Origin: Fratercula arctica
Lineage: Eukaryota > Chordata > Aves > Charadriiformes > Alcidae
Reading direction: 5' to 3'
DNA length: 64,000 nucleotides
Assembly (NCBI GenBank): GCA_947846985.1
Contig: CANTUZ010000006.1
Span: 44,623,707-44,687,706 of the forward strand
Shown here: positions 11,064-24,379 of the stretch, piece by piece
Layout: every line of letters begins with the position of its first letter
Position numbering within the stretch: position 1 is the first letter of the stretch
Made by a program: the position numbers and the translations under genes
The notes under the pieces: generated by a model
Databases searched by the model: none
Told to the model about the DNA's origin: nothing
Seen by the model: only the letters and a program-made list of their open reading frames with translations

Positions 11064-12600
11064 ATCGGCTAATGGAAGTGACAGCATTTGTGTACCAGTC
11101 ACTACACAAAGCAACCTGATAATTTGGCTTGATAGGATGTTTGGGATTTTCCAAGGAGATGAAGCAGGGTCCCTTCATACTTCTTTATTGAAAATAAGTC
11201 TGTATTTCTACTTCCTTAAATAGAATTGCTACGTGGTTATGATTGTAATGCACTTTTTTAGTCATTGCCTCTCTTAAACAAAGTGAACAAAGACAGATAT
11301 TTGGTCTCCTGGGGATACAGTGATGATAGGTTTATTGTATGTGTATGCATACGTGCAGTTAAATACATGAAATGTGTTTGTAACTTCCCTAGCAAAAGCC
11401 ATCAGAAAACACTGATAATTTTTTTTAGAACTCTGAGGCAGTGTTATTTTTCTGATTGCTGGCATTATGATATTGGTTTATAGATACCTAGAACAAACTG
11501 ATAGTGCATGATTTAGAGATATTTAAATATTAGTATCTATGTTGCCTGAAGTACCATGCAGAAGTTGAATATAACCTGGTTCCTGTTAAACCAGAGCAAT
11601 TTTAGTAGATGGAAGAGATACGTTAAGGTCATAGAAATCTTGTGGTGTTTAAGGTTATGATTTTCATTTATTTCAGTGAAAATAAGTTTTCCCAAAGGGA
11701 GCCGGTCTGACACCCCGGGAGAATGAAATACTCTTTCTTTTTTTTTTTTTTTTTTTTTCTTTCCTCAGCAATGAGCATAGTGTCAGAAAAAACTTCTCCA
11801 CACCAATTTTTGCCTATAGAAGAGGAGATGCATTTGTTATCTCAGCTGAGAGCTCTGGTTAAAGCTTTGGTTTACAGCCGTGTGAAAAGTTCTGTGCAGT
11901 GTGTGCACTTGGACTCTTAGGAATTTAAGCATCTAGGTTAGCCTTTATGTGCTTGCAGTGTCAATCACGTTGGAAGGGACTCCAGATTTCTTTGACATCC
12001 TCAAATCCCACACGTGTCAGTCCTAAACCATAATGTTTTAAAATTCCTAGGCACCCTATTAATACCACCTTTTAGTGCAGTCTCACATGGGACGTCCTTA
12101 TCTGTCTAATGGACTTTTTCAAGACTTTCCTACCAAATTAGACTTTGTGCAAAATAGTGAGGGATGAGCAGATTCACTAGCTGGATGGCTGATTCCTTGT
12201 ATTTAGTAGCCCCATTACTAGACAGTTCATGTCCACCTACGTGATTTTTACCTTCCGTTAATTTTGTGTCTTTAGCATTTATTGTTAACATATGCCCTTC
12301 TTTTGTGATAAGGTCATTACTAAAAATAATAATAAGGTTCCTCGGAGATATTCAGAAGGATTCATCTAAGTTGGTAATTCAGCAAAATGCACCGGTGTTT
12401 TCCAACTAACATTTCCTTATAATTAAAAAAACCCTTCTAATATTTTCAGTATAACTAATATCAGTCTCAGTTATACAATTTCCAGTGAGTTACTGAAATC
12501 CAAACAAAAGGATTATTCTTTTCTTCACTTAACAGAAGGTCTATTCTACGGCTTTGTTTTACATTGTAAAAAAGCTAGTCAGTGCTGTGTTGGGTTTCAA
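11064..12600. other. Unique non-coding sequence; possible very old CR1 piece
   Basis: No gene supported. Around 11960-12060 the words 'GTTGGAAGGGACTCCAGAT' and 'CTAAACCATAATG' faintly recall the antisense 3' end of a CR1 element ('TTGGAAGGGACC' is its usual form), but the surrounding sequence does not carry the match further. A poly-T run of 21 lies at 11738-11758. Confidence 0.45.
11738..11758. repeat. Poly-T tract (21)
   Basis: Uninterrupted T run followed by CTTTCCTCAG, which mimics a polypyrimidine tract plus AG acceptor. The following frame (open to 11920) has no recognisable coding content, so I do not call an exon. Confidence 0.8.
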
Positions 12601-12629
12601 TAAGGAATGAAGCTACCATTGCCTGAGAG

Positions 12630-12840
12630 TAGCTGATATATCAATTTAAATATATTTGGCCATTAATTAAGTCTCCTCCTTTTTGCGTGCAAATAGATTT
12701 CTCTCCAGGGAATTAATTACAGAACAAATTTCAAGCTAATCTATCTTTGCAGTCCAATGTAATATTAAGCTATAAAACCCACTTTCAAAATGAAGCTGCT
12801 TGTCACTTAATAAATTACTATCAATTTTTTTTTTTTTAAA
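12630..12840. promoter_or_regulatory. Candidate conserved regulatory element (homeodomain-rich)
   Basis: Two TAATTA-type palindromic cores (ATTAATTAA at 12662-12670 and AATTAATTAC at 12711-12720), a POU-type TGCAAAT (12688-12694) and further TAAT words lie in a compact block. It ends in a T13 run at 12825-12837. The texture resembles deeply conserved vertebrate non-coding elements. Conservation cannot be seen from one sequence, so this is inference from motif density in AT-rich DNA. Confidence 0.3.
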
Positions 12841-13260
12841 CAATTTGGCATTATACAGTTAAACAAAACCAAGTGTCAGACTGTGACTTACTTTTAGATA
12901 TACAAGTGCAATGCAATGACACTGGTTGATATAATTGCATAGGGATTTGAGAGAAGAACGTTTGATGGATTCAAAGATGATTGCATGTTTTTTTTTTTAC
13001 TGGCATACTGAAATTTGGATTCCATTTGGATTTTTTTTTTTAATTGAACATAATAGTAATTTTTCCATAGAAACAGAGATTAAGGCGTATGCTCACAAAT
13101 ATTTTTTTTCATTCTGCCATATCCATTTCTTAAAAGACTGAACCATCTCAAAAATCATTCTACTTAAACTCGTTGTTATTATTTCTCTCAAGACTTGAAT
13201 ATCCTTTCTATTAGGAATACCTCATCTCCTGGAATACAGACAAATACGTTCTGCATCTTT

Positions 13261-13300
13261 GATCCTGCAAACATTTATCCATGCACTTATCCATTTAGTA
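13261..13300. repeat. Fragment of an old amniote inverted-repeat element
   Basis: GATCCTGCAAACATTTATCC followed by ATGCACTTATCC resembles the 'gatcctgcaaacacttac...' motif that I recall as very widespread in bird, turtle and crocodilian genomes, in short inverted-repeat elements. Only about 40 bp is recognisable. I cannot assign a family name with certainty. Confidence 0.5.
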
Positions 13301-13452
13301 ATATCAGTAATAGTTAGCCCTTTTGAGACTTTACTACTATGAGTCATCCCATTTTCTTTAAACACATGCAAAACTGTTTAGCTGTCCTAGATTGATACCA
13401 AAAACTCCTCACTCTTGGCAACAGCCTCATTTATGCTATGTTTAAAAAAAGG

Positions 13453-13470
13453 AAAAAAAAAAAAAAAAAA
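13453..13470. repeat. Poly-A tract (18)
   Basis: Uninterrupted A run flanked by shorter A runs. No retrocopy body is recognised upstream. Confidence 0.85.
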
Positions 13471-16400
13471 CTTAAAAAAATTGAAGGACAGTGTGCATTT
13501 TTTATCTATTTTGAAATACCATTAAGGTCTTTGGCTAAAAGAAATTATATTGTCTAATAGCGATTAAAACTATTGGTCTGGAGAAAACACAACTGAGGAA
13601 CATGGTGGAGGTACTCGCTGGTGCAAAGCCCTCCTGAGCTGAAGCGTAGGAACTCCCCAGTGCCACCAGCCATTCCCATGTTCTCCAACGCACGTGTCCA
13701 AAGGGTAAGAATAGTGTCAGAGCTTTTGTTCTGGGTAGCAGATAAAACGCAACATTCAGTGTAACTGCAGTCTCTTTTCTCATGTTTTGGATATAGCTGA
13801 CCTTATTTGAAAACCTTCCCCTTTTTTGCCATCTGATTTATTTTTGCTGTAAGCGTTGACCTTTAGGCAACTTTATTAAGTAGAATCACTTTTCATTTGA
13901 TCCTGCTTTTTAACAGCTTTCTGTTTTACCTGCATTTTCCTCCCCAGGAAAGGTTAAGTAGAGGTGGCCTCAATCACATTTTCCTTATTTCCCATTTTGC
14001 TATGTTCTGGCATTTCTTTTCTGTAAGCTCAGAGTTACTAGTGTTTGAGCTCATATTTCCCACTTCTCTTCCAAGGGAGAATTCATCATTGCTGATCTCA
14101 GTTTGTGTAACAAGACTAAATCTGCTCTTACATCTTCATCTCTATAGCTTTCTAAACTTAGTAAACCCATGTCCTTGGTGACTGTCATCGTCACTTCTAG
14201 AATAATATGAGTAACAAAAAGATTTGTTTGTAAATGCGTTGTTAAAACTGTACTGCAGCACAGTTCATGGTAGTTCAGCACATGCAGTCTTTTTTGATGA
14301 GCTTCTTTTATGTGGTGGTTTGTGGAGTTATGGCTGTTTACTGTCATTGTTATTTATTAAAATAAATGAGTAAATAACAGCTGTATAGTAATGCTCGGTT
14401 TGCTTTAGCTGTGTTGGCTGGCACTGAATTTGAAAGTTTCATGGTTAGGAAGCATGGAAAGAGATGGTTGCAACAGCCAAAAAGTTTCAGGTTTCTTTCT
14501 TTAGGGGTGTTCTCTTTTTCTTATCTGTTCAAAAGTAAAATCACAGTAAAGATCCTGAATTAATTTATACTGTGGGGCAAAGCTACCTCAAGCCTCTTTC
14601 ATGGTAAAATCAAAGGGGCCAGCATACGCGCTGCATTTACCGTGGGACAATATATTTTAAGCACCTCAAGGTAAAAGTGAAAGCAAACAACAAAAATGAA
14701 AAACCTACACCTTTTTTAGCCTTGAAGAGAGACAGGCTCATAGACCATCAGGAATTGGAGAGCTGTAATAAAACTGTGACTTTTATTAGTTATCGAGGGA
14801 AGTGAAAAGGTTGAGAAGACAATGCAGGCGACAGTGCCTGGTCAGAGAGAAATGACTTTTCTTTGTGACGTTTTTGGTGTGTTGTGGTCCCAAGAAAATG
14901 CGTTAAGAGCATCTAAAACGTGGCTTAACATTGTGAGCATGATGTGAAACAGAAAATAATACTATTAAGGATATGGATACATCTAATTAAATATATATAC
15001 ATGTTTGTTTGCCTGAAAGGGATATGATTTGGTGACCAGCAGCCAAGCAGTCCTATCTCCGATGTAAACAGAGTGAAAGCTACTTTTGGACCTTTGCAGA
15101 CACTAGAGGAATATGCAACTGCAGTACAGCATCTAAGTTAATATGATACAGCTTTCCTAAATCTCCTGATTTGTTCTTTGACTTCTTGGCTATTGAATGG
15201 ACTTGAAAAATGTATAGCTGTAGACTGTGCAAACTGTATGAAAAGGTCTTTTTGCAAACACAGACAACGAAAAATCAAAATGGTGAGAGGAGAGAATGAG
15301 AAGGACAACTGTTAACACATGTTGCTTTTGTCTCTGCTTTATGATATCTGTAGACATGACTTTCTTTGGCAGTTTGGAAAAAATTATGTTCTTTTCTCTT
15401 TTTCCTCCTTTCATGTAAACGTTGGCCTGGTTTTGTGTGGGCTGCAGGAGAAAGGAATGAAGTAGTTTCTTGCTGGCAAACAGCTTGAATGCCGTTAAAC
15501 AGAGAACCCAGCAGAGAGGAGAGGGATGTACTGACGTTCAGAGTGTAGCAACTGGCAAATAATGTGCGTCAGCTAATCAGAGCTCAGAGCTGGTACCGTG
15601 GCATCCTGTGTTTAGAAAATAAACTGATGAGGTAAGTTAAAAAATGGAACAAAACACAATAAACCTGAAGGACGTTTCCTAAACAGAATGTAAACTTCTG
15701 GCAGATGTTAGTTACCGTGGGTGCGGAGCAGCCTAGCTGGGGAACTACTGTCTCAGTATGATTTGAAATGAAATTGTATTTGCATTTCTAAATAGAATAA
15801 TGAATATGTACATTTCCAAAAATATGGAAATTGTCTCCTAATGCATAATTGGGTAGTCTAAATAAGACTAATAGCTTAATGGAAAGTGCAACTTTAAGCA
15901 GCGCTCTTTAAAACTACGTATTACAGGAAAAATTCTGACTATATATTGTGGATGAGAGTTTTGGACTGCTATTATGACGTGTCTTGAGTGTTGTTTTTAT
16001 GTTGAGAAAGAAATTCTGTTTTGTCTCTAGATGACAGCCTTCTAGAAGAAATGGATTAGACTGGGTGTGGGCTGATCATTACGTCTAGTAGAGATTTGCA
16101 TTTATACCACTTTAATTTACAAGTTTCATATTAAATTGTTATGGAATTTAGACGTCCCATTCACAAGACAGACTACATGTCAAAAATGCATTGAGGTATC
16201 TTTTCATATTATGCTGTTCATACTCTGATATAAGGAAAGAAAGGTACTGTTTAATGTAATGCCACCATTTTGTACTTAATGGCTGAATAGCTGCATTCAA
16301 ATCATGCAAGGATTATTTGTTTTCTAAGGCCTGCTTCTAGTTAAGCAGACTGTTAGAAATTTTACTGAACGTCTAAATACCGAAATAGAAAATGTGTGCA

Positions 16401-17979
16401 TGCAGCCACCACTGACTCCAACTGAGCCAAATATATAAAGTTTTTATTATAATTGGTGCAGTTTAATCAGAATAGCTGTATCTGAATTTGTCCTTGATTT
16501 TCAAGAGCAATTTTGGCCAAAAGAGGTGATATAGGTAGAGTGTCAAACGTGGATAGAAAGAATAGCGTGCTTTTAATCTGTCTGTTTTGAAAGCAGCAAA
16601 GTAAATATGCCATAGTTTCTTTACACAGGAATAATGAGAGATCCTTAAGAGCGTTTGCATCCCAAAAAGCTCAGAATGGGAATTGTTAAAATAAAACAGC
16701 AAACACACTTAACACTAGCTTTTCCCCAAGCGACACTTTTTTGTTACTGTTCTGTACGTGCCTGTATTTCACATATTTAAAAGGCCTCTTTGGTTTTTCC
16801 ACTTTTTCACATTGGAGGAACTGCAATCATTAATGATATATCAGAAGGCTGCAAAATTTTCGTACAGTTTTTAGACTTGAGGGGTAATGGATGTTTCAAG
16901 AAACAATACCAAAAGCTACTTGAAAGAAAGAATTAAAAATAAATAAAAGAAAAAAGATGAGAGAGAGAAGCTCCCCTGTGACTTTGTCCTTTTGATTTAT
17001 CTGGAAGAAAAACTAAGTTCTTGTGACAGGAGTGAAAAGGACTTTGAGTGACTCCTGAGTTAACCTGAGGATATTCTGAGTTTCCAGTAGCGAGTATGTG
17101 GGATGGGATGTAAGAACTTGTTGGCTGTTAAAAATAATCTTCTGCTTTTTCTTTTAGTAATTGCTGGTCTTCATTGTGTTTTCTCTCTTTGTGGTTTTCA
17201 TCAATACATGCAAGATTCAATTACTCCTGGGAAGAAATTATACTGTAATGGTTTGAGGCTTGGGTATCTTAAAGATATTTACACAATAAATGATTGAGCA
17301 AGGCATCTGTAGGATTTACCAAAGCACCTGTGCAGTTTAGGTACATAACTGCTATAGTTTAATGTCCTCAGAGCTACAGCTGATGAGTAATAGCATTTCC
17401 TTCAGCCATGCCTAAACACACATACAGCTGATAGGTTCCAAGCTATTTACTTCTGTAAGGAGTTTTCTTGCTTTGTAATTTTAAATTTGCATGATGAAAT
17501 TCAGTACTGTCTTGTTGGCTCCGCATTAATTAGCGTTGGTTGGTTCATTTTGAGGCAGACCCGTAGTGCATGTGCGATATTTTCTAGATACAAAGGCCAT
17601 TTCTCACCTCCTTCCTTTACTTTTGGTGGCAGTTATCCAGGCCGCATACGGCTATCAGTGTGCACGGAGAAACCCCCTACCTTTCTGCCCTTTTTCAATA
17701 CTTTTAAAAAAGAATAATTTTATTATAATAAGGGAAATGACATTTCCACCAGCCCTTTCTAAGCAGATGCCCCGCAGGGAGCTTCAGGACATTTGATATA
17801 GGGCTTGTCAATTTGTGCTGTCTTTTGCCTCTTCTTTGACCACTTGCTCCTAATTTGGTTGGACTCCAGTAGTGACTTGGACCAAGCACAGTGCTCTCCA
17901 TGACAGCTGCGTTGCTGTTGTCCCTTGACTCATTGCCCAAACAGTTGACTGCACTTTTGCTTCAGTACAAGCCATGAAT

Positions 17980-18290
17980 GAACTAATGTTGTTAGCATTT
18001 TAAATCAATTACATTATTTGTAATAATGATGACGAATCATTAATTATCTGAATGCTTTACTTTCTAAATCAAACCCTACTAATCAAGGTCTGAGATACAT
18101 TGTCTTGCGCATTAAAAATGTTAGATCTGCCCCGCTCATGAACTCTGGCACTTGGTAAATTAAACCTCAGAAGCCACGGACATCTTAACAGAGTCACTGA
18201 TGCTTTTAACTCTCACTCTCCCATCATGACAGCTTTACCAAACACCTGACTTGCTAATCAGGGTAAAGGATTTTCTTTTCTTTGACTAAA
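17980..18290. promoter_or_regulatory. Candidate conserved regulatory element (TAAT-rich)
   Basis: The block 18001-18060 packs several TAAT/ATTA words, including the inverted repeat ATTATT-TGT-AATAAT (18013-18027) and 'CATTAATTATCTG'. More even-composition sequence follows. It looks like a homeodomain-binding conserved element. The call rests on motif texture only. Confidence 0.28.
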
Positions 18291-18299
18291 TCTTCTTTA

Positions 18300-21200
18300 C
18301 TGCCTCTCTAGTCCTTACAAGTAAAATTCATCTCCTGCACTGATGCACCTCTAGTATTACATAAAGACTATAGAAGCCAGAAGTTTTGCAATTTCAGATT
18401 AATAGGCCTTTGTATGTGTAAATTGTAGCTTCAGTTTGCATACAGTGAGAATCTAAGGAGTTACAATTTTTTAGTATTCATGCTGATGCTATTGATTAAA
18501 TTTGAAGAGCCTGCAACCGCTTTGTACTTTATTCATAATTTCTTTCAAAGCATCAGAAAACTAGTTTATCATTCTTTCCTAGTTTTGATTGTTTGAAATC
18601 TTCTTCCCTTTCTCCACCCATATGTTAGATGCTTCTTGTTTCCTTCCAGTGATTCAAATTATTCAGGCATAAGAACTGAATCCCAGCTACAAGAGTTTTA
18701 CATTAGCCAAAATATGAAAACCAGATTCATAGTAGTTTATGTAAAGCCAGAGATTGTAAATTGTATTGACGTGTTGTGTTTAGGGAGGTCTTTCTTTACT
18801 ACTGTCCATTTGCACAATGTAAATTGATTCTTTTACTCACCTCTCATGAGAGCATGTTTCATTCAGGGAAATACATTAAAGCTTAAATTATTCAGTGTAC
18901 TTTGCTTTTAATGCTCTGAAATCAAACTCAAATATAGCAAATAAATCCCTTCTTATGTATTAACAATGGAATAAATACAGTATTTTGCCAATAGAAATTA
19001 TGCTTCATCTGGATTTTTCAGTTCATTTAGTTTTTGCTTTCTAAAGTAAAGTGGGACTTTCAGTTTTCACTGCATTCTATCTTCTGGTTAGGTTTGACTC
19101 TTGAGCTTGAGCTTAGAAAGATACTGTGTCACTGTAAGAGCAGTGTGTTTTTCATCCTCCTGTTTTTTCACAATATATGTTGGTATAAAGGAGTTCTTGA
19201 TGGAAAGGAATGATATACAGGCTTTGTGGCATATTCTTTATAGTGGGCTCAACAACACTGCTCAAAGTAATAGGAAAAAAAAAATTGAAGGAAGCTATTT
19301 GACTAGGTAGTTATTTCTTTGTTGTCTGAATAAGAAGTCAGATTGTAAATTAATTTCTATACAAAGAACACATTAGAAGTCTTTTCCATATACCAACTTG
19401 GACTATGTATGTAGATGTATCTGGCCTTTCTATGCTGATTAACTACATACGAGTAATCAAGGCTCCCTTTTTCTAGTACCCAATTGGTATCCCAGTTCAC
19501 TGTAAGCATTGTGTTACTTAAACTGAAAGTTACTTGCAAAAAATTGCATAAAACAATTTCTGACTTTCAGGAAAGTATTTTTAGTGTAGGTTATAATTAT
19601 TTGCTACTGCTAGTAGGTCTGAAGTAATACCTACTATAGGATATAGGATAGGCATAACCATTTGAGGTTCAGTTCTGTAAGAGCATGCACAAGTATAATT
19701 ATAAGCAGTTTCTTCTCGAAAGATCTCGTACAAAATGAGTAGCATCCACATGAGCTAAAACTCTTCATAGCAGCATGACATCTGTGAAGGATTTTTCAAT
19801 AAAAATCAAGTGGTTTTACAGGAGAATGCATTACAGAGTGCCTGGTCTCACTTGGCACAAATGACAACAGCGTCCAAAAGGCAGGGCAGAGCGAGGAGTG
19901 ACTTCTTGCATGATCCCAGATCAGCTTGAGATGATCACGCTGTCTTTGTGCCTCAACCTTCAGCTGTAGACTTCAAGAGAACTCCATAGGCAATTCTAGC
20001 CTTTATGGAAATAGCTCAGGTTTTGAGCAAATTAAGAGATAGATAAGCTTTTTTCTTTTCCTTGCAGACTTACAAATAGGAGATATTTGAGTCTTAGTCC
20101 CTATGTTAGCAAAGCTTCAACAGGGAGCTGTGGCATGGGAAGTGGGGGTTATTCACATCCTACCTGTAGTATGTCACAGCAGCTAATTTTAATGAAGAAT
20201 TTTTTGAGTTATCACTACAGGTGTCTTTATTTCATGGACAGAAATACTGGGATTCCTGAGGTGAGGGTGCTGGAGATGGGAGCGCTCTGCGTGTTGCTGC
20301 CACGTTGCAGAATTTTCTGTAATGACTGCCAGTTACTTTATTGCCTCGTTTTTCCTCCTTTCCCTGTTCTTTCCTCTAAACAAAATTTGCTGCCCTTGAG
20401 TTTCAAAAATTGGTATTTTCCTGTTTAGATTTAACTTTCTCTGCAGTGAAGAGGTGACACGACTGACTCATGTGGTGCCTGTGTTAAACAGATTGTTTGA
20501 TGTATTTACCTTCATTTACTTGAGCCTCTTACTGTCAGTTTTTATCCTTCTCTGACTTTCTGCGAGTTTATGCATGGTTTCAAAGCTAATAATATCTGCT
20601 AAAACAGGCATCTGCTAGAAATCATATGCTGTGCTACAAATCACTCTAGAACAGGTTTGAATTCAGCTGGAAAATTGAGGAAACACTGTTAACTTTATGC
20701 AACCTATTAACTGTCTTCCTATAGGAATAAAGAACATGTTGATTTTTATAGGACTGGTTAATGATCATCTTGAAAGAACAACTCGAGGATGGGAAGACAC
20801 TTTAAATACACAGTGGTGGCAACAGGCTTCTCTTTTTATGATGCTTAGGTTTTTTCTTTTCTAAAACCTAGAGAAAGTAACAGATAAAAAATTTAAATTA
20901 AGAATTGTCAGGGAGAACCAGCTACTGCAATTACATGGTGAATCTAAAAAAAATTGTATATGCCAATTCTAGGCACAGAAGATTTTAGAGCTTTGCAGAG
21001 CTAAACTGCCTGGACATCCGGACCTTGTTCTTGCAAGCTGGCTTCATATTTTCTTCAGTTTAAGAAACAGAGAGCGAGGAAAAAAAACTTTTAAGACGCT
21101 GAGCCTGTTTATGAGGATGAATAAAATGTGTAGATGCAGGCTGTCTTTGTAACCGAGTCTTTTCACTACATTTGGATATAAAATTCTGATGAAGAGGGTC

Positions 21201-23590
21201 TTCCCCTCTGACTTTTCTGTGCTGTTGGAGCAGGAAAAATAATTGTCTTTTGTAGAGAAGTCTGTGTAAAACACAAGAGCAGAAAAGAGAAATATTACTG
21301 AAGGGGGCTGTGGGTCAGTGGAGGACAGGATTTGAAGAACTTAGTAGTTTCTACTTCTGAAGAAGTGAGAATGTGTTTCTGTAAATACTTTTGCTCTGAG
21401 GGTCTTGTAGACTGAGGATTTGCTTGCATTTAGGAAGAGTAATTTTGTTCTGTCTTTCCCTGAAAGATGACTGTGATTAACAGGTAAAATTTCCCTGAAT
21501 TGGTGTTTGGAGACAGCATTTGTTAAAGCTGAATTTACAAATTTTGCAAGTCATGGGCATTTGCCTCACTTTACTTATCCAGTGAGCTTTACTTACTGTG
21601 ACCTTGTTTGCATTAAGAAAAATTTGAGCCCTGGTCCTAGAGAGTTCACAAGTCCTGTTTGCAGGGGCCACACACCTGGTCATGCTTCCACACCTGGAAG
21701 ACCTGCTATGAGGTCTTCTCTTCACCATTTTCCTAGCTTTTGGCCTGCTGAGAATGATCTCCCTGCTTCATCCCAGGTAAGCCCTTCCTGCCACAGCAGG
21801 AAACTGCTCATGGAAGGAGTGCTTCATTACATTCTTGTTTGGATCCAACAGTAGAGGAGCAGGGTGGTAGCTAGATCACAAAATGTGAATGTGCGCTTGA
21901 TAAATTGCATGCACTGTATGTGAGGCTTGCTTGATCTGATATGAAAACTGCAGAATCATTTGCATGGGATTGTGTTTCATATTACTTACTATCTGTCAGC
22001 TTGGAGATACCATAACTTTTGTCTTCATGGTGGATCCGTGTTTGGAGACGTATGTATGTGTCTTTGCAGGATGGATATAGAGGTAGAGAACTATAATGGT
22101 TTTGCTGCAGAGACAGTGAGTGTGGTAGAGGTTTTAGTCTGGTTTGCAATCCATTTAAAAATCTCTGGTGATATCTTCTGGGCTGCGATTTCCATAAGTG
22201 TTATATTTATGCAGTATATGAGATCTGAGAAGGAGAAGCAAACTGTTACAAAATAATTCAAGGTTGAGTATATATAAGACAAACAGAGGGAACATTTCAC
22301 TTGATAAATTTAGTTTGAATTTGCCATTGATCAGAAGTCTCAACTGTTAAAGTGATTAGTGTGCCTCTGGTTCCTTGTTATTATAAAATCCGTGAAAATA
22401 GATAAGTAAATTAGTACTGGCAGGTTAAAACAATCAGAGTTCGCCTTCTGATCTCTAAATCTCGAGCAGGGGTTCTTCTCAAATCACAGCCTGCTTTCTA
22501 CAGCTGCCTTTTTGTTATTTTAAAGGAATATGTATTCCTTTTTTCTTTTTCTTTTTCCTGTTTATCTCTAGATTACAGCTAATAAAACTCAGAAATAATC
22601 GCCTGTTTCCCCTTGCTTTAGATTAAGATACTTAGTTAAATGAGCATCTTAAGAAAACTGTTGTACAATGTTTCATTTCCCTTCCTGGATCTGAGGTAAG
22701 GACTTGTTCTGCTTTGCAAAAGTGTAACTCCAGAATAGTTCATGTATTTTCATTTAGTTAAATTAATCCAGGTTTACAGTTGTGTGGAAAAGTCTGACGC
22801 TTTCTCAATTGCTGGTAGCATCAGAGTTGTCAGAAGAAGAAGAGTGGAAGGAAATCATGTGTAGAAATAGAGTATTTGGGGTTAGAATAGCAAACCCCTG
22901 GGAAGTGTGTAATAATAGTTGCCTTTTGTCTGGAGTAAAAACGTACTTAAGATAAACATGTTGGGTTTGGTTCCATGTACGCAAATGTTTTGTGATGCGA
23001 CTGAAGAACATAATTCTGATAGGATTTATGACTGTATCTAGGAAGCAATACCCTTTGGCAAGCATGGGGAAAACAATGCGAACTTTCTGTTTTCCTGTGG
23101 GAAGAGATACATTTCGTATGGAATGGATTTTATTCTCTTTACCACTGCTGTTAAATCCACTGTATATTCAGTATATGATTCTGCACTTCTTTTCTTTGTC
23201 ATGCAAAGCCTACTTGCACGTATGTGTTTCTGGAGGAGAGGGAACTACAGTTTATTTTCTCATAAATGTTCCTTTTTCTGGCTCTGGGTGTAATGGTGTT
23301 TTCTTCCTGTGTTTTATTTATTTATTTATGTGAAGCTCACAGCTTTTTGCTCAAGGCTTTCAAATGAGATTTCTCTGAGCTGCTATTTTTCTCTCTGCTT
23401 TACTTTCCTAATGATTTGTTATCTTTTTTTCCCTCTAAACCCAGGTTCAACAAATTCTCTATTTACCAGTAAAATACCCTCTCGGAACAAAGAGGGATCT
23501 GAATCGGGACTCCAGAGCTTTTCTTTTTGGAGGTTAAGATTCGGAAGCAGGGTTTATTCCTGGCCTTTTGTAAAGATTTACATTTCCTTA
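18300..23590. other. Unique non-coding sequence
   Basis: No gene, RNA or recognisable transposon seen. Frames of 110-116 codons at 20087-20428, 21507-21854 and 22992-23333 show no family resemblance and no splice framework. Confidence 0.55.
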
Positions 23591-23599
23591 TTAGACTGA

Positions 23600-23970
23600 G
23601 CAAATCTTGCAAATCTAAACAGGGTTCCTCTGTCTGGGCTTGCACCATGCCTGATGGAGCACTTCTGAGACCTGGCATGACCCATTCAAAGGGACCCTGA
23701 GAATCCCATCCAGCCTTGTGCCTGGGGACATACAAGATCTCTCTGGTAGGAACTTGGTGACCTTGCAGAATAGGGGCCCCTCGGACAATAGTTTGCTGGC
23801 AAATGAAAACTCGTTCTCGGCTGAGAGTGTTTGATGCATTGGGTGCCCAAAGCACTTGTCATATCCCGGAATGTTCCCTTGGGGATCATCTTACAGGGTT
23901 GCCCCAAAACTATTCTGGAGCATCTTTTACACGGTGGCGAATCATGATATACCTCCTGGTATATCATGGT
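23600..23970. other. Stop-poor, moderately GC-rich block with a hairpin
   Basis: Several frames on both strands stay open together here: minus 23463-23855, minus 23686-24102 and plus 23803-24090. The cause may be lower stop frequency from higher GC. None of the translations resembles a family I know. The block ends in a perfect hairpin at 23943-23968. It could hold an exon or an unrecognised repeat, but I cannot support either. Confidence 0.35.
23943..23968. other. Perfect 11-bp hairpin
   Basis: CATGATATACC (23943-23953), a TCCT loop (23954-23957) and GGTATATCATG (23958-23968) form an 11-bp stem with no mismatch. No run of T follows and the stem is too short for a microRNA precursor. It may be a binding palindrome, a transposon relic or chance. 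Confidence 0.7.
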
Positions 23971-24379
23971 ACTCTGGAGGAAGTTAAGCAAAGATGTAAT
24001 TATTTCACATTTCTTTTTAAGATCAATGAGTCGAGTTCCCTCAGTTCTGAACATGCAGTGGAGTTGTCTGTTGCACTTGGTTGCGTTTGAGACATTGTTC
24101 ATTCTTGAACTGATTTGTCTGTGTCCATTTAGGACTCTAGACTATAGCAGTGAATGAAAATGTCACCAAAATTCCTTCTAAGTTTAAAAAAGAAACAAAC
24201 AAACCACCAAACATAAAGCCACCCATGGGCTTTCCCTGAGAGCTGGAAGGACTCGAGCTGTTGCAGTCCCTTGCAGTTCAGTACGGCCCTGTGTGCAGTT
24301 GGAGGAGCAAGAAGTTCTTCACTTGATACAGAAAGAAACAGCGTAACTTAATATTGACAGGGTCAATTTGTAACCTGTG

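Larger units (their letters stand above)
12850..17970. other. Unique non-coding sequence
   Basis: No gene supported. It holds a poly-A run (13453-13470) just after a second short A run, and the short-repeat fragment at 13261-13300. A frame at 17103-17297 begins with a hydrophobic, signal-like stretch but is only 64 codons long and has no recognised family. Confidence 0.55.

Noticed and set aside
11738..11790. Poly-T followed by CTTTCCTCAG, resembling a 3' splice site
   Set aside because: Downstream sequence has no coding character beyond a short frame; such strings are frequent in T-rich introns.
11960..12060. Possible third CR1 (GTTGGAAGGGACTCCAGAT)
   Set aside because: Similarity does not extend into the diagnostic downstream blocks. 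Mentioned only as a weak possibility within the block description.
17103..17297. 64-codon frame with a signal-peptide-like hydrophobic start
   Set aside because: Too short and unsupported. A CTTTTTCTTTTAG acceptor-like string lies inside the frame itself, which argues for chance.
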